Positions 1-10,183 of a DNA stretch of 64,000 nt are shown in pieces (positions within the stretch are counted from its first letter, which is position 1; every line of letters begins with the position of its first letter). Made by a program: the position numbers and the translations under genes. Source of the DNA: Xestospongia muta (Eukaryota; Porifera; Demospongiae; Haplosclerida; Petrosiidae). Where the stretch lies: assembly GCA_963693285.1 (NCBI GenBank), contig OY848917.1, forward strand, positions 24,548,745-24,612,744, in the 5' to 3' direction. Below the pieces are notes generated by a model. That model was given only the letters and a program-made list of their open reading frames with translations, was not told where the DNA came from and did not search any database.

Positions 1-534
1 GTAACTCTAGTAGTGTTTCACTGTGTAGTTAGTATCTATCAAAACAGTTATAGGATGATTATTTTGATTGTAGTCTTGTTTCTAGTGTGTTCTATAATCC
101 ACCTCTTGTCATTTTTAATATATGAGGTATTTACTTTTAATTTTTATAGATATAAAGCTATTGTCAAATACAAGACTGCCTTTTATTTATTTTACCTTCC
201 TGTTGCATTGGCTATGTACATGGTCAGTCATAAAGTTTGATTACATGGTAAATATCTATTACTGGCCATTTATGTCTTGTTGTCTATTATTATTGTACCA
301 TGTAAATGGTTTTATTAGTATGATAAAAGTTGGTAAAACTACTAAGAATAGATCTATATCAATTTCAGTTATAATTTGAGCCTATGTTCAGTGCACTATA
401 TTATATATAGTTGTAATTATATTATACTATATGCATGTATGTACTTTATACTATTTACACTGTATATTAATTATATTATACAGTTACAATAACAATTTTA
501 ACTCTATTAAAGCAATTACAATTATATTTTTCAG
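1..534. other. Intron or upstream flank of the FDPS fragment, unit 1
   Basis: No coding exon is supported here. From about base 140 the stretch is closely similar to 40,440-40,834, which lies in the same place ahead of the second FDPS fragment. It ends in a pyrimidine-rich tract and TTTTCAG splice acceptor. Short open frames here are AT-rich and not conserved between the two copies, so I read this as intron sequence of the duplicated FDPS gene. Confidence 0.6.
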
Positions 535-801
535 GGTGGAGTATCTGATAACAAATCTCATTCAGTCGCTAAGAGTGTCCTCCTAGTTATGGGAGAGTAC
601 TTTCAAGTTCAGGTAAATATCTTTTTATTATCTCCCTTTCTCATTTTACTTTCCTTCCTACTTTAGGATGATTACTTGGATTGTTATGGTGATCCATCTG
701 TCACTGGTGAAGTTGGTACTGATATTGATGAGAATAAATGCTCTTGGTTAGTGGTACAGGCTCTAGAGAGAGTCACTGTTTAACAAAGAGATATCTTAAA
801 G
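535..801 (+). pseudogene. FDPS: Farnesyl diphosphate synthase, two-exon fragment
   Basis: Two exons (535-612 and 667-801) have good splice sites and join in phase 0. They encode the C-terminal part of farnesyl diphosphate synthase, the cytosolic isoprenoid enzyme. Exon 1 ends in the typical MGEYFQVQ stretch. Exon 2 opens with the second aspartate-rich motif DDYLD and continues through an [14 protein letters not shown] block, very close to animal FDPS. An in-frame TAA at 781-783 replaces a residue that is Glu in the sister copy at 40.97 kb. The final C-terminal exon found in that copy (41.37-41.57 kb) is absent, because homology stops near base 1,000. The catalytic N-terminal half would lie outside the window, if it exists. 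This is a truncated, nonsense-mutated relic. The family call is strong. Confidence 0.85.
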
Positions 802-1119
802 GTATAAATAGCTACTATGGGTACCACTGTAATACTTTAACTACTACTTGTACTACTACCATGCCTCATTTGCAATGATCAACCTAAAGATGTACACTCA
901 TATATCTAAATATTGTCATGGGTGGATTTTGAATACAGTGGACTCCCTTAATGGACTCCAAATAGCAGAAACGTTGTTATATGTGTTATAACATGACAAA
1001 CTACATGTACATTTTATTTAACTGTCAATGGTAATTTAATTCAATGCTGACAGTGAATGTGGAAGTGTTCAATAGTGTTCAATAGTTATGACCCTCTAGG
1101 TATTGTCATCAGTTCAAGT
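802..1119. other. FDPS 3' flank joined to MGQSFG upstream block by a deletion
   Basis: The first ~180 bases match the intron after the FDPS DILK-coding exon of the 41.1 kb copy. The last ~90 bases match the block just ahead of the other MGQSFG genes. The final FDPS exon is missing. Relative to units 2 and 3, a ~650-base segment between ACTGTCAATGGTAA and AATGCTGACAGTGAATG is also absent here, as in unit 4. Confidence 0.55.
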
Positions 1120-1695
1120 ATGGGTCAATCTTTTGGATTATCATTTAATCCACTTGTTGATGATCCAGATCAACAGAAACCTCCTAAAGAAAAGTACCTT
1201 GATAAGTTTAAAGAGTTCTGGGATTCCAATTTGCCACTAATTGCTAAAAATACTAAGACAACATGGTATGGACAAATGGTGAACAACTCCAGTAATGATC
1301 GTGGTATAGCTTTTAAAAACACTGAATTTGGAAACTGTGGGTTTGTCATCGTTCTTTCAGCAAATAAAGTACCGTCTGTAGAAAAGTTTGTTTTTGTAGA
1401 ATTAAAGTGTTGTCCTTTGCTACTACAAAGAAAGTTTGTAGTTAATGACAATGTTATTAATATTACAATGTCTGCTGAAGATATTTTTCTCCACGTCTGG
1501 GAGAGTCTAGAAGAGACTGGTGCTCTTCAAAATTATAAGTCTCGTTGTCTTCCTCTCTCTGCTAGTTTGCTTACAAAACTTGGTAAGAGTATTGATAGCC
1601 ACACACTTGGACAGCTACCTACTGTTGAATATGATCAAGAATTATCTTCATTGATGACTTTGTGTTCAAAAGTTGAAGCAATGGATGAACATTAA
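1120..1695 (+). CDS. MGQSFG-family protein, copy 1 (unrecognised; distant LRAT-like?)
   Basis: An intronless 191-aa protein of a family present four times here (1.1, 12.5, 19.9 and 41.8 kb). I do not recognise the family by name. I chose the ATG at 1120 because it sits in a strong context (A at -3, G at +4) and is the only in-frame start shared by all four copies; upstream frames differ. The N-terminus MGQSFG carries Gly2, so N-myristoylation is conceivable but the motif is not canonical. A Trp-rich region (KEFWDSN, TTWYGQ) is followed by a beta-rich middle and a helical C-terminal block, DIFLHVWESLEETG then YKSRCLP then LLTKLGKSID. That block lines up with the NNC-containing block of the 32 and 35 kb proteins. 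Copy 1 lacks the three residues EKP near the C-terminus that the other copies have. Confidence 0.6.
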   Translation: MGQSFGLSFNPLVDDPDQQKPPKEKYLDKFKEFWDSNLPLIAKNTKTTWYGQMVNNSSNDRGIAFKNTEFGNCGFVIVLSANKVPSVEKFVFVELKCCPLLLQRKFVVNDNVINITMSAEDIFLHVWESLEETGALQNYKSRCLPLSASLLTKLGKSIDSHTLGQLPTVEYDQELSSLMTLCSKVEAMDEH

Positions 1696-2067
1696 CCCCA
1701 AATATATAAATTATGACAATATTTTATATTGTTATTTAGTTGACAAGCTGTTTTTGAATGTTTTACACAACAACAATTATATAAAGCTAAATGAAATTGA
1801 TTTGATAATATAAACTTAAATTGATATCAATGCAATAGCTAACTCGTAACTGAGGTGATTATAGTCCACAAACGTTGGCTTATGTAGTAAGCATAATGTA
1901 TCATAGATACTAATATTAATGTATCTGTAGTTCTAATGTTTGCTAATAATGTCATCAGTCTGAAAATTTAAACTTTGACCTTTGCTATAGTAACGTATTC
2001 GTAAAAAATGCTACTTCTGTTTTCAAATTTGAAGTTACTGTATCTACTGTTCCAATTTGTTTTTGGC
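1696..2067. other. Intergenic spacer between MGQSFG gene and forkhead relic
   Basis: This spacer is conserved between units 1, 3 and 4 (compare 20,519-20,922 and 42,418-42,561 plus 45,281-45,547). No coding sequence is supported. It probably holds the 3' end of the MGQSFG gene and the promoter of the forkhead gene. In unit 4 it is interrupted by a DNA transposon. Confidence 0.5.
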
Positions 2068-2994
2068 ATGTCAGAGGAACTCTCAAATTTAGATTGGCTT
2101 TCTACTATTAAAACATCATCATCGATTGAAAATCCTACAGTATATAATTTTTGATGATAATACAAAATTATGTAAAGGAGGAAGATCTAAAAAATTATCC
2201 AACTACCAACAACCTACACAAACTTGTATCTCATCTTCAAAGGATATCACTACTACTACTACTACTAAAATAAAAAACACTCCTCATCCATTAAGTGTCA
2301 GGAGGTTAAAAGCAGAGTAAATCTAAGCTCATCAAATCACCAGCATTCTCTCTATAGTCGGCTACCTTGTTCATATTCTTGTCTTATTGTTATGGCTTTA
2401 AAAGCTTCTTCAACAGGATATTTACAATGTCATGAAATTTATCAATTAATTTTGTTGTGTATGTATCTATTTTATACAAGTACTACATTTTATAAATGTG
2501 TATAATTTTTTATTGATGTGTTATTATTGTATTGTTTACTTTGTTTATTTTATTGTTAGGCGAGAATATCCATTTTTCAGGACAGCACCAGAAGGATGGA
2601 AAGTATGTCTTGTTATCTGATATTTGTTTTATATAATTACATTATTCTCTAGAACTTCATTTGTTATAATCTTTCTATGTATCAAAACTTTATGAAATAG
2701 CCAAGACCGGATTTATTCCAGCTCAAGAAAGGATTTCTTTGGACTTTTAATCTGACTAGACGACATGCTCTTGAACTTGAAATAGAGAGAGCATTAAAAA
2801 GAGTAGGTATAGACATATGATGGACAAAAACTATCCTAAAGGTCTGTGCATTATCATAATTACATGTACATGATCACAGACACTATATATGTAAGAAGAT
2901 TGTATTACTGTGATCAATAATAGTTTTCCTTTCTCTATTATTATCTAGAACAGTCAAAGAGAGCTAGGTAGTACAAATTCAGTACAAGACTAGA
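2068..2994 (+). pseudogene. Forkhead (FOXN-like) pseudogene, copy 1
   Basis: Colinear with exons 1-4 of the intact forkhead gene at 45,548-47,967. The start MSEELSNLDWLS is present, but a short insertion near 2,142-2,150 shifts the frame and gives two consecutive TGA stops. The exon coding the start of recognition helix 3 survives at ~2,563-2,600. The next exon has lost the canonical DNA-contact sequence (NSIRHNLS has become NFICYNLS) and has a TAG a few codons later. The copy stops abruptly inside exon 4 near 2,994, where it joins the 3' flanking spacer, so exons 5-8 are deleted. Non-functional. Confidence 0.85.
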
Positions 2995-4133
2995 GAAAGA
3001 GTCAGTTCTGTAGTGAGCATTAGAATTGTTAAAGACTACTGCTTTCTATATTGAAAAGAATGTATTATTTCTATGAAATTAGTAATAATTATAAAATGAA
3101 TATAATGAAACAAATACCTTTATAAAAATGGATGGGAAACTTATTTCTTAAATCATCCATCTATATCTGTTCTGTGTACTTAATCTTTAAGGACAAGACT
3201 TGAGTATTATCAGAACTGATAATTAGCAGATTATTTACATCATGATCATATTTATCATGCATGTAGTTCATTTACTATTTTCAACTAAAATGTATGTTAT
3301 TTTGTCTACAGATAAACTTTATTATCATTGTTAGTCCAGCTTGAGGCTGAAATCAGACTCCACTGTCTGTCAAACAAATCTATATATTAGCAGGATGTTC
3401 ATATACTGTAGCTCCTCCTCCTAGCTACTAGACAAATTTGCATAAATAAAACTAATATTACCTAATGATTCCGACAACCAAATACTCCAATGATGCTACC
3501 ACTATGAATTAACCATAATTTTTATACTAATAATTATTATATATATTACATATGTTTGCATATGTAAAATTGATATTATTTTCTCTTCTTAAACTTCAGA
3601 ATAGGAATTTGCACGAAAATCTTAATGATGAAAAAAAATTAAATGTATTTAAAATGTCATTAGAATAAAGTGCATCGTATCACACACTATTGAAGAAGGT
3701 ATAACTGAATAAATTCCTGTGAAAAATCATTAAAATAATGTAGATATAACCTCAAACATGACTACAGTATAAACATGATAGTACAGAAATTCTACATAGC
3801 AACAGTCACACAATGTAAATGTCAAGATAATGTGAAGATAAACATAAAAAAGCATACTCCAAATAGCAATACAAGGTTTAAATTTATTTTAAATTTAATT
3901 TAAATAGTCTATATGAGAATATGGCTGTGATATTTTGCTGTGTGTCTACTAGTATTCATTATCATTGTTCAAAGTAACCAAACTAACATGCACCAATCAA
4001 CTGTTGTATTTGTCAATTATAGAACTTGTAACTTTTTTGGTTGACTAATAATTTATTAGCAGTTTATATATAGTCCATAACATTGAGGTTATTAATAACT
4101 ACAAGTACTGGTATACTATATAAAACTGTTTTT
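2995..4133. other. Conserved cassette spacer, left part (unit 1)
   Basis: Non-coding. Closely matches 14,451-15,560, 23,480-24,050 and 48,120-49,320, so it belongs to the duplicated cassette. It contains poly-A/T runs and a palindromic AAATTTATTTTAAATTTAA stretch near 3,879-3,903. It is broken at 4,133 by a Copia insertion; the uninterrupted sequence can be read at ~15,550. Confidence 0.6.
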
Positions 4134-4412
4134 TGTTAGAGTTTACAGCAGTGAATGACTAGATCATAAGTTGATAAAGTTTATTGAACAAACTCAAAGT
4201 AACTAAATGAAAATCAATGAGAGACAGCGTATGAGAGAGAACAACAACGAACAAAAGAATCAGTTACTTATATAGTACATAAACAATTCTAGAAAGTTCT
4301 ACAGTAACACGTGCAAAAAGAACCTTCTAGACTTAATCATACAAAGGTTTATTACTATCAAGACAATATTATAAGTGACAAACAATCAGTTAACAAGTGT
4401 CAATTTCCAATA
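4134..4412 (-). repeat. Copia 1 LTR (3' LTR in element orientation)
   Basis: About 279 bases matching 7,871-8,150, starting TGTTAGAGTTTACAG and ending TTTCCAATA on the plus strand. Confidence 0.9.
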
Positions 4413-4424
4413 CTCCTTCTCACT
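4413..4424 (-). other. Copia 1 polypurine tract
   Basis: AGTGAGAAGGAG on the minus strand, immediately internal to the 3' LTR. The identical tract is at the same place in Copia 2 (53,546-53,557). It is the expected plus-strand primer site. Confidence 0.75.
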
Positions 4425-4458
4425 TGAAACTTGATTGTTCACGTAGTCCGGATAATTC

Positions 4459-5410
4459 TCACAACTTCTTAAATCTTTCCTTTCCTAATCCTTTTGTCAG
4501 CATATCTGCTACCATATTGCTCGTTTGACAGTACTTCAATTCAATACTCTTCTTGTTGACCTGCTCTCTAATAAAATGGTACTTAATCTCAATATGCTTA
4601 GATCTTCCATGACTTTGTGGGTTTTTGGATAGACAGATAGCTGCTTGATGTCGGGTATAGTCATTGTTGAGATACTGTAAGCTTCCTACTGCTGATTGAT
4701 ATAGATTTTCATCAACTAGTTTATCACTTTCAGTAGTTTTAACTAGCTTTGAGCCAACACAGACTGGTGTTGCTACTGGCTTGGCATCTTTCAAACCAAA
4801 TTTCTCTAAGATGTTGAGAGTATAGGCAGGTTGACCAATCCATAATGACTTTTCTGAACGATTCTGAAACACCAAGGAGATATTGTAAATCACCAAGATC
4901 CTTAACCTCAAACTGAGCAGATAATTTGCTTTTCACATCCTTCATTCTTTTCTTGCTTTTTGTGGCAAGTAGAATATCATCAACGTAGATGGCTATTATA
5001 CATAATTCTCCTTCTGAGCTGATGTAAAGACATGGGTCACTCTTGGTTTGTTCAAATCCCATGTTCTTCAACAGATGATCAAGGGTCATGTTCCAGCACC
5101 TTGGTGCTGAGGTAACATCCATCTGATGAAGCATCATCTCATTTTGAACTGCCATTGCTATGATTGAGTGAATGGATTCAAACCGGACAACTGGACTGAA
5201 CGTTTCATCATAGTCTTGTCCAGCTTTTTGTGAGAAGCCTTGAGCAACCAGTCTTGACTTAAATCTCTCAACTGATCCATCAGCCTTGACTTTTCGTTTG
5301 TATACCCATTTACTTCCCACAACTTTTCTGTCTTTTAGAAGTTCTACCAGGTTGTACACATCATTCGCTTTCAGGGATGCCATCTCTCTCTCTCCATAGC
5401 CTCCATCCAT
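4459..5410 (-). pseudogene. Copia 1 reverse transcriptase and RNase H remnants
   Basis: Two minus-strand frames (4,739-5,410 and 4,459-4,911). The first holds the Copia RT start (KWVYKRKVKADG, RLVAQGF) and the polymerase motif IYVDDILLA. About 40 residues are missing between QMDVTSA and PRCWNMTLD, a stretch that Copia 2 retains in part (CRLKKSIYGLKQS). The second frame carries the RNase H tail, ending NMVADMLTKGLGKERF, after a further internal deletion. Neither enzyme should be active. Confidence 0.88.
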
Positions 5411-6468
5411 TTGTCTCTCTCAGGACACATAGATGCTTCCTCAAAAGTACGGGGTTCGTGATACTGTTCTTTGGTCTGAGTAGAATTAACCCACACCCCA
5501 TAGTAATCTAGTTGGCGCCTTTCTTGATTGGAACGTCGTAAACCATTGTTGGTCTTAGTTGATTCATCTGTTGTAACCTCATTACTTGATTCACCTTCAA
5601 CTTGATCAACTTCATCTTGAATGTTTTGCAAGATTTCACATTCATCATCAGGTAAGTCAATTTCCACTAATTTGTCAGCTTCACTTTCATTTTCCACCTG
5701 CTCCTTTTTAAGTCCATACTTGGTCTCATCAAAAACGACATCACGACTATAGATGATTCTTCTCTCTTGCGGACAGTACAGGCGATAACCCTTGACATTA
5801 GTTCCATATCCTAACAGGATACATCGTTTGGCTTTCAGATCTAACTTCTTTCTCTCTTCTTTTGGTATGTGTACATATGTCACACAGCCAAACACCTTGA
5901 GATGATTAACAGCTGGCTTTCTGCCTGTCCAGGCTTCATATGGTGTTAAACCACTGACAGCTTTTGTTGGGCTTCTATTTCTTAGGTACACAGCTGTTGC
6001 TAAGGCTTCTGCCCAAAACCTTTGTGGTAACTGAGCTCCAACTAGCATTGATCTAACTGCTTCCATTAACGTGTGATTAAAACGCTCTGCTACACCATTT
6101 TGTTCGGGTGATCTTGGAACAGTCAGCTTGTGCTTAATACCTTCTCTCTTTAGATAGGACTGGAACTCAAGTGAGGTATATTCACCTTCATTATCAGTAC
6201 AAAGAGATATTATTCTACGTCCTGTTGACCTTTCAACCATGGCTTTCCATTCTTGGAAATACTGAAACACTTGACTCTTGCATTTCAATATGTAGATCCA
6301 CATGTACCTGGTCTTATCGTCTACAAAGGTAAGAAAATACTCTGCTCCAATCAGAGAATTTGAATTTATCTTTCCACATACATCACTGTGAATCAATTCT
6401 AGTGGTACTTCTGCTCGTTTAACCTCACTAGTCAGAAATGGGCTTTGGTGGATCTTACCTGAACGCAT
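5371..6468 (-). pseudogene. Copia 1 integrase
   Basis: A long minus-strand frame with the retroviral-type integrase core. The DDE triad is readable: Asp in IHSDVCG, Asp in CTDNEGEY, Glu in EQNGVAERF. The Copia C-terminal extension follows (YEAWTGRKP, KRCILLGY, YSRDVVFDE) and then the linker before RT. The HHCC zinc-binding part sits in the preceding frame (6,432-7,061), so a frameshift separates the two halves. Confidence 0.88.
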
Positions 6469-7061
6469 GACTCACACAGTGCCATCTCATCAGATACATC
6501 ACTATGACTCAAACCTTTTACCAAGTGTTCATTTGCCAACTTTCTCAAACTTGTTACATTCAAGTGTCCATAACGATGATGCCATACCATAACACTACTA
6601 TTATTCTTCACTGTGTTTACATTGATAGTTTGCTGTGGAGTGTTTATCTGACAGCTCAGGTAATCGAGACTTCCATATTTTGTAGCTACACCAATTACTT
6701 CTTCAGCTTTATTGAGAATCTTACAAGTAGACTCATCAAATCTGATTATTTTCCCAAGTGACGTTGCTTTAGCAATGCTCAACAAGTTATACGATAACTC
6801 TGGTACATAGAGAACATCATGAAGAGTACCACTTCTGTATGATCCGTCACTTTGTTTTAGCTTCAGTTTAACTGTTCCTTGTTTGTGGGTCTCTATACTT
6901 CTTCTGTCTCCTAATGTAACAACATGCAGTGTATCCATATCCTCGATCTTGTCAAACATTGTCTTATTACAGCATATGTGACATGTTGCACCAGAATCTA
7001 TGATCCAGTTATTTCTTTGACTGTCACTGTCAGCTGCTAGTGCATGTGCTGATGCTAGCAA
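6432..7061 (-). pseudogene. Copia 1 protease and GAG-pre-integrase
   Basis: Minus-strand frame with the aspartic protease active site WIIDSGATCHI, then the GAG-pre-integrase segment WHHRYGHLNVTSLRKLA ending in CESC (the HHCC zinc motif). It overlaps the gag frame by a few bases in another register, either a frameshift or the element's normal arrangement. Confidence 0.85.
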
Positions 7062-7847
7062 TCCAATATGAGTACTGTCTTCATTCTTCTTTTTAGCACT
7101 ATATCTCTGTTGAGATTTCCTTGATTTCTCACTCTTCCTTCACCATGTTCATAGCAGTCCTTCTGAATATGTCCAAGTTTTTCACAGTTGTGACAGCGTA
7201 TTCCTCGTTTCCACTTCACCTTACTTTTAACAGTCAATGCTTCTCCCTCAATTTCTTTCTCTACCTGATGAGCTTTAGCTTTTCTCTCCTCATACAGTAG
7301 ATGTTCAATTACTGTTTCCATGGAGGGAAGCTTTTCATTGGCCTCTAATGCCGTAACAAGTGTATCGTAGGATTCGGGTAGACTGGCCAGTAATTGTACC
7401 ACTCGATCTTCCTCGTCCATTGAAGCTTCAATTGCTGCAAGCTCATTAAATATTTCGGTTATTTCCTTGATATGTTCCTGGACCGACTCTCCTTCTTTCA
7501 AATGCAAGGAGTGAAGTTTACGGCGTAACACCAGTTTATTAGCCCAGGTTTTCTTTTGGAACTGGCTTTTCAGTTTCTTCCATACTTCAACAGCTTCTTT
7601 GGGGTCACCTATCAGGTACAACAATGATGGGTCGATAGATAGCACAGTTGTAGCTAACACTCGATCCTTTCTTGTACGATACTTTGCAATAGTAGCAGCA
7701 GTTGCATCTTCAACTGGAGGTGTTTCTGTTTCATTGACAATACTCCAGAGATCCTTTCATTAGTGCCATTTGACTCTGTAGTTTCCAAGTTGCGTAATTG
7801 CTGTCTTTAAGGGGAACGACATTGACAATCTTAGATTCTGTTGCCAT
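7055..7847 (-). pseudogene. Copia 1 gag
   Basis: Gag nucleocapsid of the element. The ATG is at 7,845-7,847 (MATESKIVNVVPLKDSNYATW, a UBN2-type Copia gag start). A frameshift near 7,755 breaks it; the frame then runs from ~7,740 to 7,055. A CCHC zinc knuckle (CHNCEKLGHIQKDC) lies near the end. Confidence 0.85.
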
Positions 7848-7856
7848 CCTAGCAAA

Positions 7857-7870
7857 CTGGGCTCATAACC
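7857..7870 (-). promoter_or_regulatory. Copia 1 primer-binding site, initiator tRNA-Met anticodon region
   Basis: CTGGGCTCATAACC on the plus strand (GGTTATGAGCCCAG in element orientation) directly abuts the 5' LTR. It is the sequence of a tRNA anticodon stem-loop with a CAT anticodon and GGG/CCC stem, as in initiator tRNA-Met, not of a tRNA 3' end. Drosophila copia is known to prime from an internal half of initiator tRNA. The same 14 bases occur in Copia 2. Confidence 0.75.
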
Positions 7871-8150
7871 TGTTAGAGTTTACAGTGGTGAATGACTAGA
7901 TCATGAGCTGATAAAGCTCATTGAACAAACTCAAATTAACTTGAATGAAAATCAATGAGAGACAGCGTATGAGAGAGAACAACAACGAACAAAAGAATCA
8001 GTTACTTATATAGTACATAAACAATTCTAGAAAGTTCTACAGTAAGATGTGCAAAAGGAACCTTCTAGACTTAATCATACAAAGGTTAAGTACTATCAAA
8101 ACAATATTATAAGTGACAAACAATCAGTTAACAAGTGTCCATTTCCAATA
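7871..8150 (-). repeat. Copia 1 LTR (5' LTR in element orientation)
   Basis: About 280 bases matching 4,134-4,412. It is followed directly by cassette spacer sequence (TTTTTTCTACTGAATTATT). Confidence 0.9.
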
Positions 8151-9528
8151 ATTTTTTCTACTGAATTATTAGTGAGTGGTCTAAAGACCACTTATTTACT
8201 GATTTAAAGTACTAGCTATTAGTAATATTAGTGATACTTGAAAGCAAGTGAAAAAATGCTGTCCTTATTCATGGCTCTATTATCTCAGTGGTACATCATG
8301 GTGGCGATTATGTAAAATATTGTATACCTTAACAATCTTGATCTTCTAAGTACATTCCAACTACTAAAATACTTTGACATGTCCATTAATATAGTTAGCA
8401 TTGAACAAATATGCTACTAAGTGATGATATAACCTATTAACAGCAACACTATAGTGTATACATGCTCTCGAAATATTTATCTCATACTGCCAGCAAATCA
8501 AATGTCACCTAGAGAAAAAAAGTGAATGATATATAATATATTGTATATACATGTGTATGTACTTTTGTAGATGACTCATGCTTCATTAATCAATAGTGTG
8601 GACTGAACTACAAATACATTATTAGTGCTATTTTTATCTTCTTTTCTAAAATATTAAATGATAATAACATATATTCAAGTAATATCTGAAGTAGTTAAAT
8701 TAACAAAGGAAGAACATTTCAATATGTGCAAATTTCTGAGAACATTCATGATGAGAATGAATGATAGCTCTCTCATACACTTGTTAGCTTGACTGTTGGT
8801 CAGTTACAGATAATTCATTGAAATATCAAACATCTTTTACTCGTAGTTTCAATTATTGGATAATGCACAAAAAATCAGCTTTACTTTGATTATGAGAATA
8901 ACTCATTTCACTGTAAAATTGATTAGTTAATTTTAAAGATTGCACCTTCATTTATGTCACATATAATACATGATAAGATATAAATTGAGAAGTGATAAAC
9001 ATTTGTTTTTATTGTTAATATAATTATACTGATTGACAGTTGTTTTGTTTACATTCATAAGGTATTGAAATGCACTAAAGTGCTTAACCTCGCTGTGGTG
9101 GGCAGTGTAGATCTATTCTGCAGAGTGCAGAGTGCATGTCCATTTAACATTCTACAAGCTTAAAGGTATAGTAGATTATTAATGGCTCAGCTTTACTCTG
9201 ACAATAGTCAACTTACTGGCCAATTTGCAAACTATTTGACCATAAGGCACTACCAAGCAAATTTCTTATTCTTTTTAGCCTTCTCAAGTGACGTATACCA
9301 GACAAGATATATCTTACATCAGTTACATGATGCGCAAGCTGATTATTGATGACTCAGCATTTCTCTTCAATCAAATGGAAAAAAAGCTTTGCCGTTTAGT
9401 GCGTCTACTGGGTACTTTGCACTCTAATTGACAACAGATCCGATACTTTTTAACTTCTTAGTAAAAGTTATATAGTGATTCTCTTACTAGAACGCCTGGG
9501 TACGAGGCTAACTCAATACGTTACTCAC
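8151..9528. other. Conserved cassette spacer, right part, and EF-hand upstream region (unit 1)
   Basis: Non-coding and closely matched by 15,565-16,929, and by 49,323-49,565 plus 50,375-50,993 in unit 4. No coding exon is supported. Confidence 0.6.
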
Positions 9529-9542
9529 TGCGCATGCGTCAT
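9529..9542 (+). promoter_or_regulatory. NRF-1-like element upstream of EF-hand gene 1
   Basis: TGCGCATGCGTCAT, ~85 bases before the EF-hand ATG. It is close to the NRF-1 palindrome (GCGCATGCGC) and overlaps a CRE/ATF-like TGCGTCAT. It is kept in all three EF-hand copies (16,930 and 50,994) and is unusually CpG-rich for its AT-rich surroundings. A TATATATAA stretch lies nearer the gene. Binding is inferred. Confidence 0.5.
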
Positions 9543-9622
9543 AGTTTTTGGAATCTAATAAATGGATTGTATATATAATGTTGGTAGTAGGAGTTTGGTT
9601 ACTTTAATCGACGTAGCTCGCG

Positions 9623-10183
9623 ATGGCAAGACGCCTCTGTACTCTCGTTTCTTCAACTTATCTCCCAAGCTTCCTGCGGGGGACACAAATCAGAATGACT
9701 GCCTCCTTCACAGATAATCCTGACTGGATAAAAAAAATGAAAATGCGTTTTGCCTTACTGGATGTAGATAAGAATGGTATTATCAACCAAGACGATGTAG
9801 CTCTCTTTGCTAAAAAGATAGCAGCTTATCGAAAGGAAGGCGAAGGTGCTGAGAAAAACTATTTCCAGATTATAAAAGCTGCAACTACATTCGAGTTAGC
9901 GAACATGGACGAAGAAACGTTTGTACAACAAATGAAACAATTTGTCTTACAGCCAGACGCTAAAGAACGGGTGAAAGAAGTTGCTGATATGATTTTTGGT
10001 GTCATTGATACTAACAATGATGGAATTATTTCTTATGACGAATTCTGTCAGTTTTTAAAAGCATTAAATGCCAATCGGGAGTTAATTGACACACTTTTTA
10101 AACAAGCTGATACCAACAAGGATGGTGTCATTGATCATTTGGAAGCACAAGAAAGCTTTATCAAGTATTTTTTCTCAACCTAA
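9623..10183 (+). CDS. EF-hand calcium-binding protein (SCP-like) with mitochondrial-type leader, copy 1
   Basis: Intronless, 186 aa. The first ~25 residues (MARRLCTLVSS, then SFLRGTQIRM) are rich in Arg, Ser and Leu with no acidic residue, as in a mitochondrial presequence. Three clear EF-hand loops follow: DVDKNGIINQDD near residue 48, with Asp instead of Glu at position 12; DTNNDGIISYDE near 132; DTNKDGVIDHLE near 166. A degenerate helix-loop-helix lies between the first and second. Length and spacing fit the sarcoplasmic calcium-binding protein/calexcitin-like group, cytosolic or organellar Ca2+ buffers. The leader suggests import into mitochondria (inferred). Near-identical copies lie at 17.0 kb (broken) and 51.1 kb. 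The upstream NRF-1-like site fits a mitochondrial role. Confidence 0.85.
   Translation: MARRLCTLVSSTYLPSFLRGTQIRMTASFTDNPDWIKKMKMRFALLDVDKNGIINQDDVALFAKKIAAYRKEGEGAEKNYFQIIKAATTFELANMDEETFVQQMKQFVLQPDAKERVKEVADMIFGVIDTNNDGIISYDEFCQFLKALNANRELIDTLFKQADTNKDGVIDHLEAQESFIKYFFST

Larger units (their letters stand above)
4134..8150 (-). mobile_element. Copia LTR retrotransposon 1 (degenerate, internally deleted)
   Basis: A ~4.0 kb Ty1/Copia-type element read on the minus strand. Two long terminal repeats flank minus-strand fragments in the order gag, protease, integrase, reverse transcriptase, RNase H, which is the Copia order. Next to the 5' LTR is a 14-base primer-binding site and next to the 3' LTR a polypurine tract. 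The empty site is visible in unit 2 near 15,550 (T-run then CTACTGAATT), so insertion came after unit duplication. Possible 5-bp target duplication TTTTT/ATTTT, unclear in a T-run. By hand the LTRs differ at roughly 15 of ~280 positions, so the element is not recent. Frameshifts and internal deletions make it non-autonomous. Confidence 0.93.

Noticed and set aside
13..379. Hydrophobic short frames at the left edge that could suggest a membrane protein
   Set aside because: The matching region at 40.4-40.8 kb does not keep the frame, and the sequence fits an FDPS intron.
1170..1451. Minus-strand frame of 93 codons opposite the MGQSFG gene, also present opposite copies 2 and 4
   Set aside because: It is conserved only because the plus-strand gene is; it has no start context or upstream signals and reads as a shadow.
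4129..8155. Exact 5-bp target duplication for Copia 1
   Set aside because: The insertion is in a T-run (TTTTT/ATTTT), so the duplication cannot be defined.
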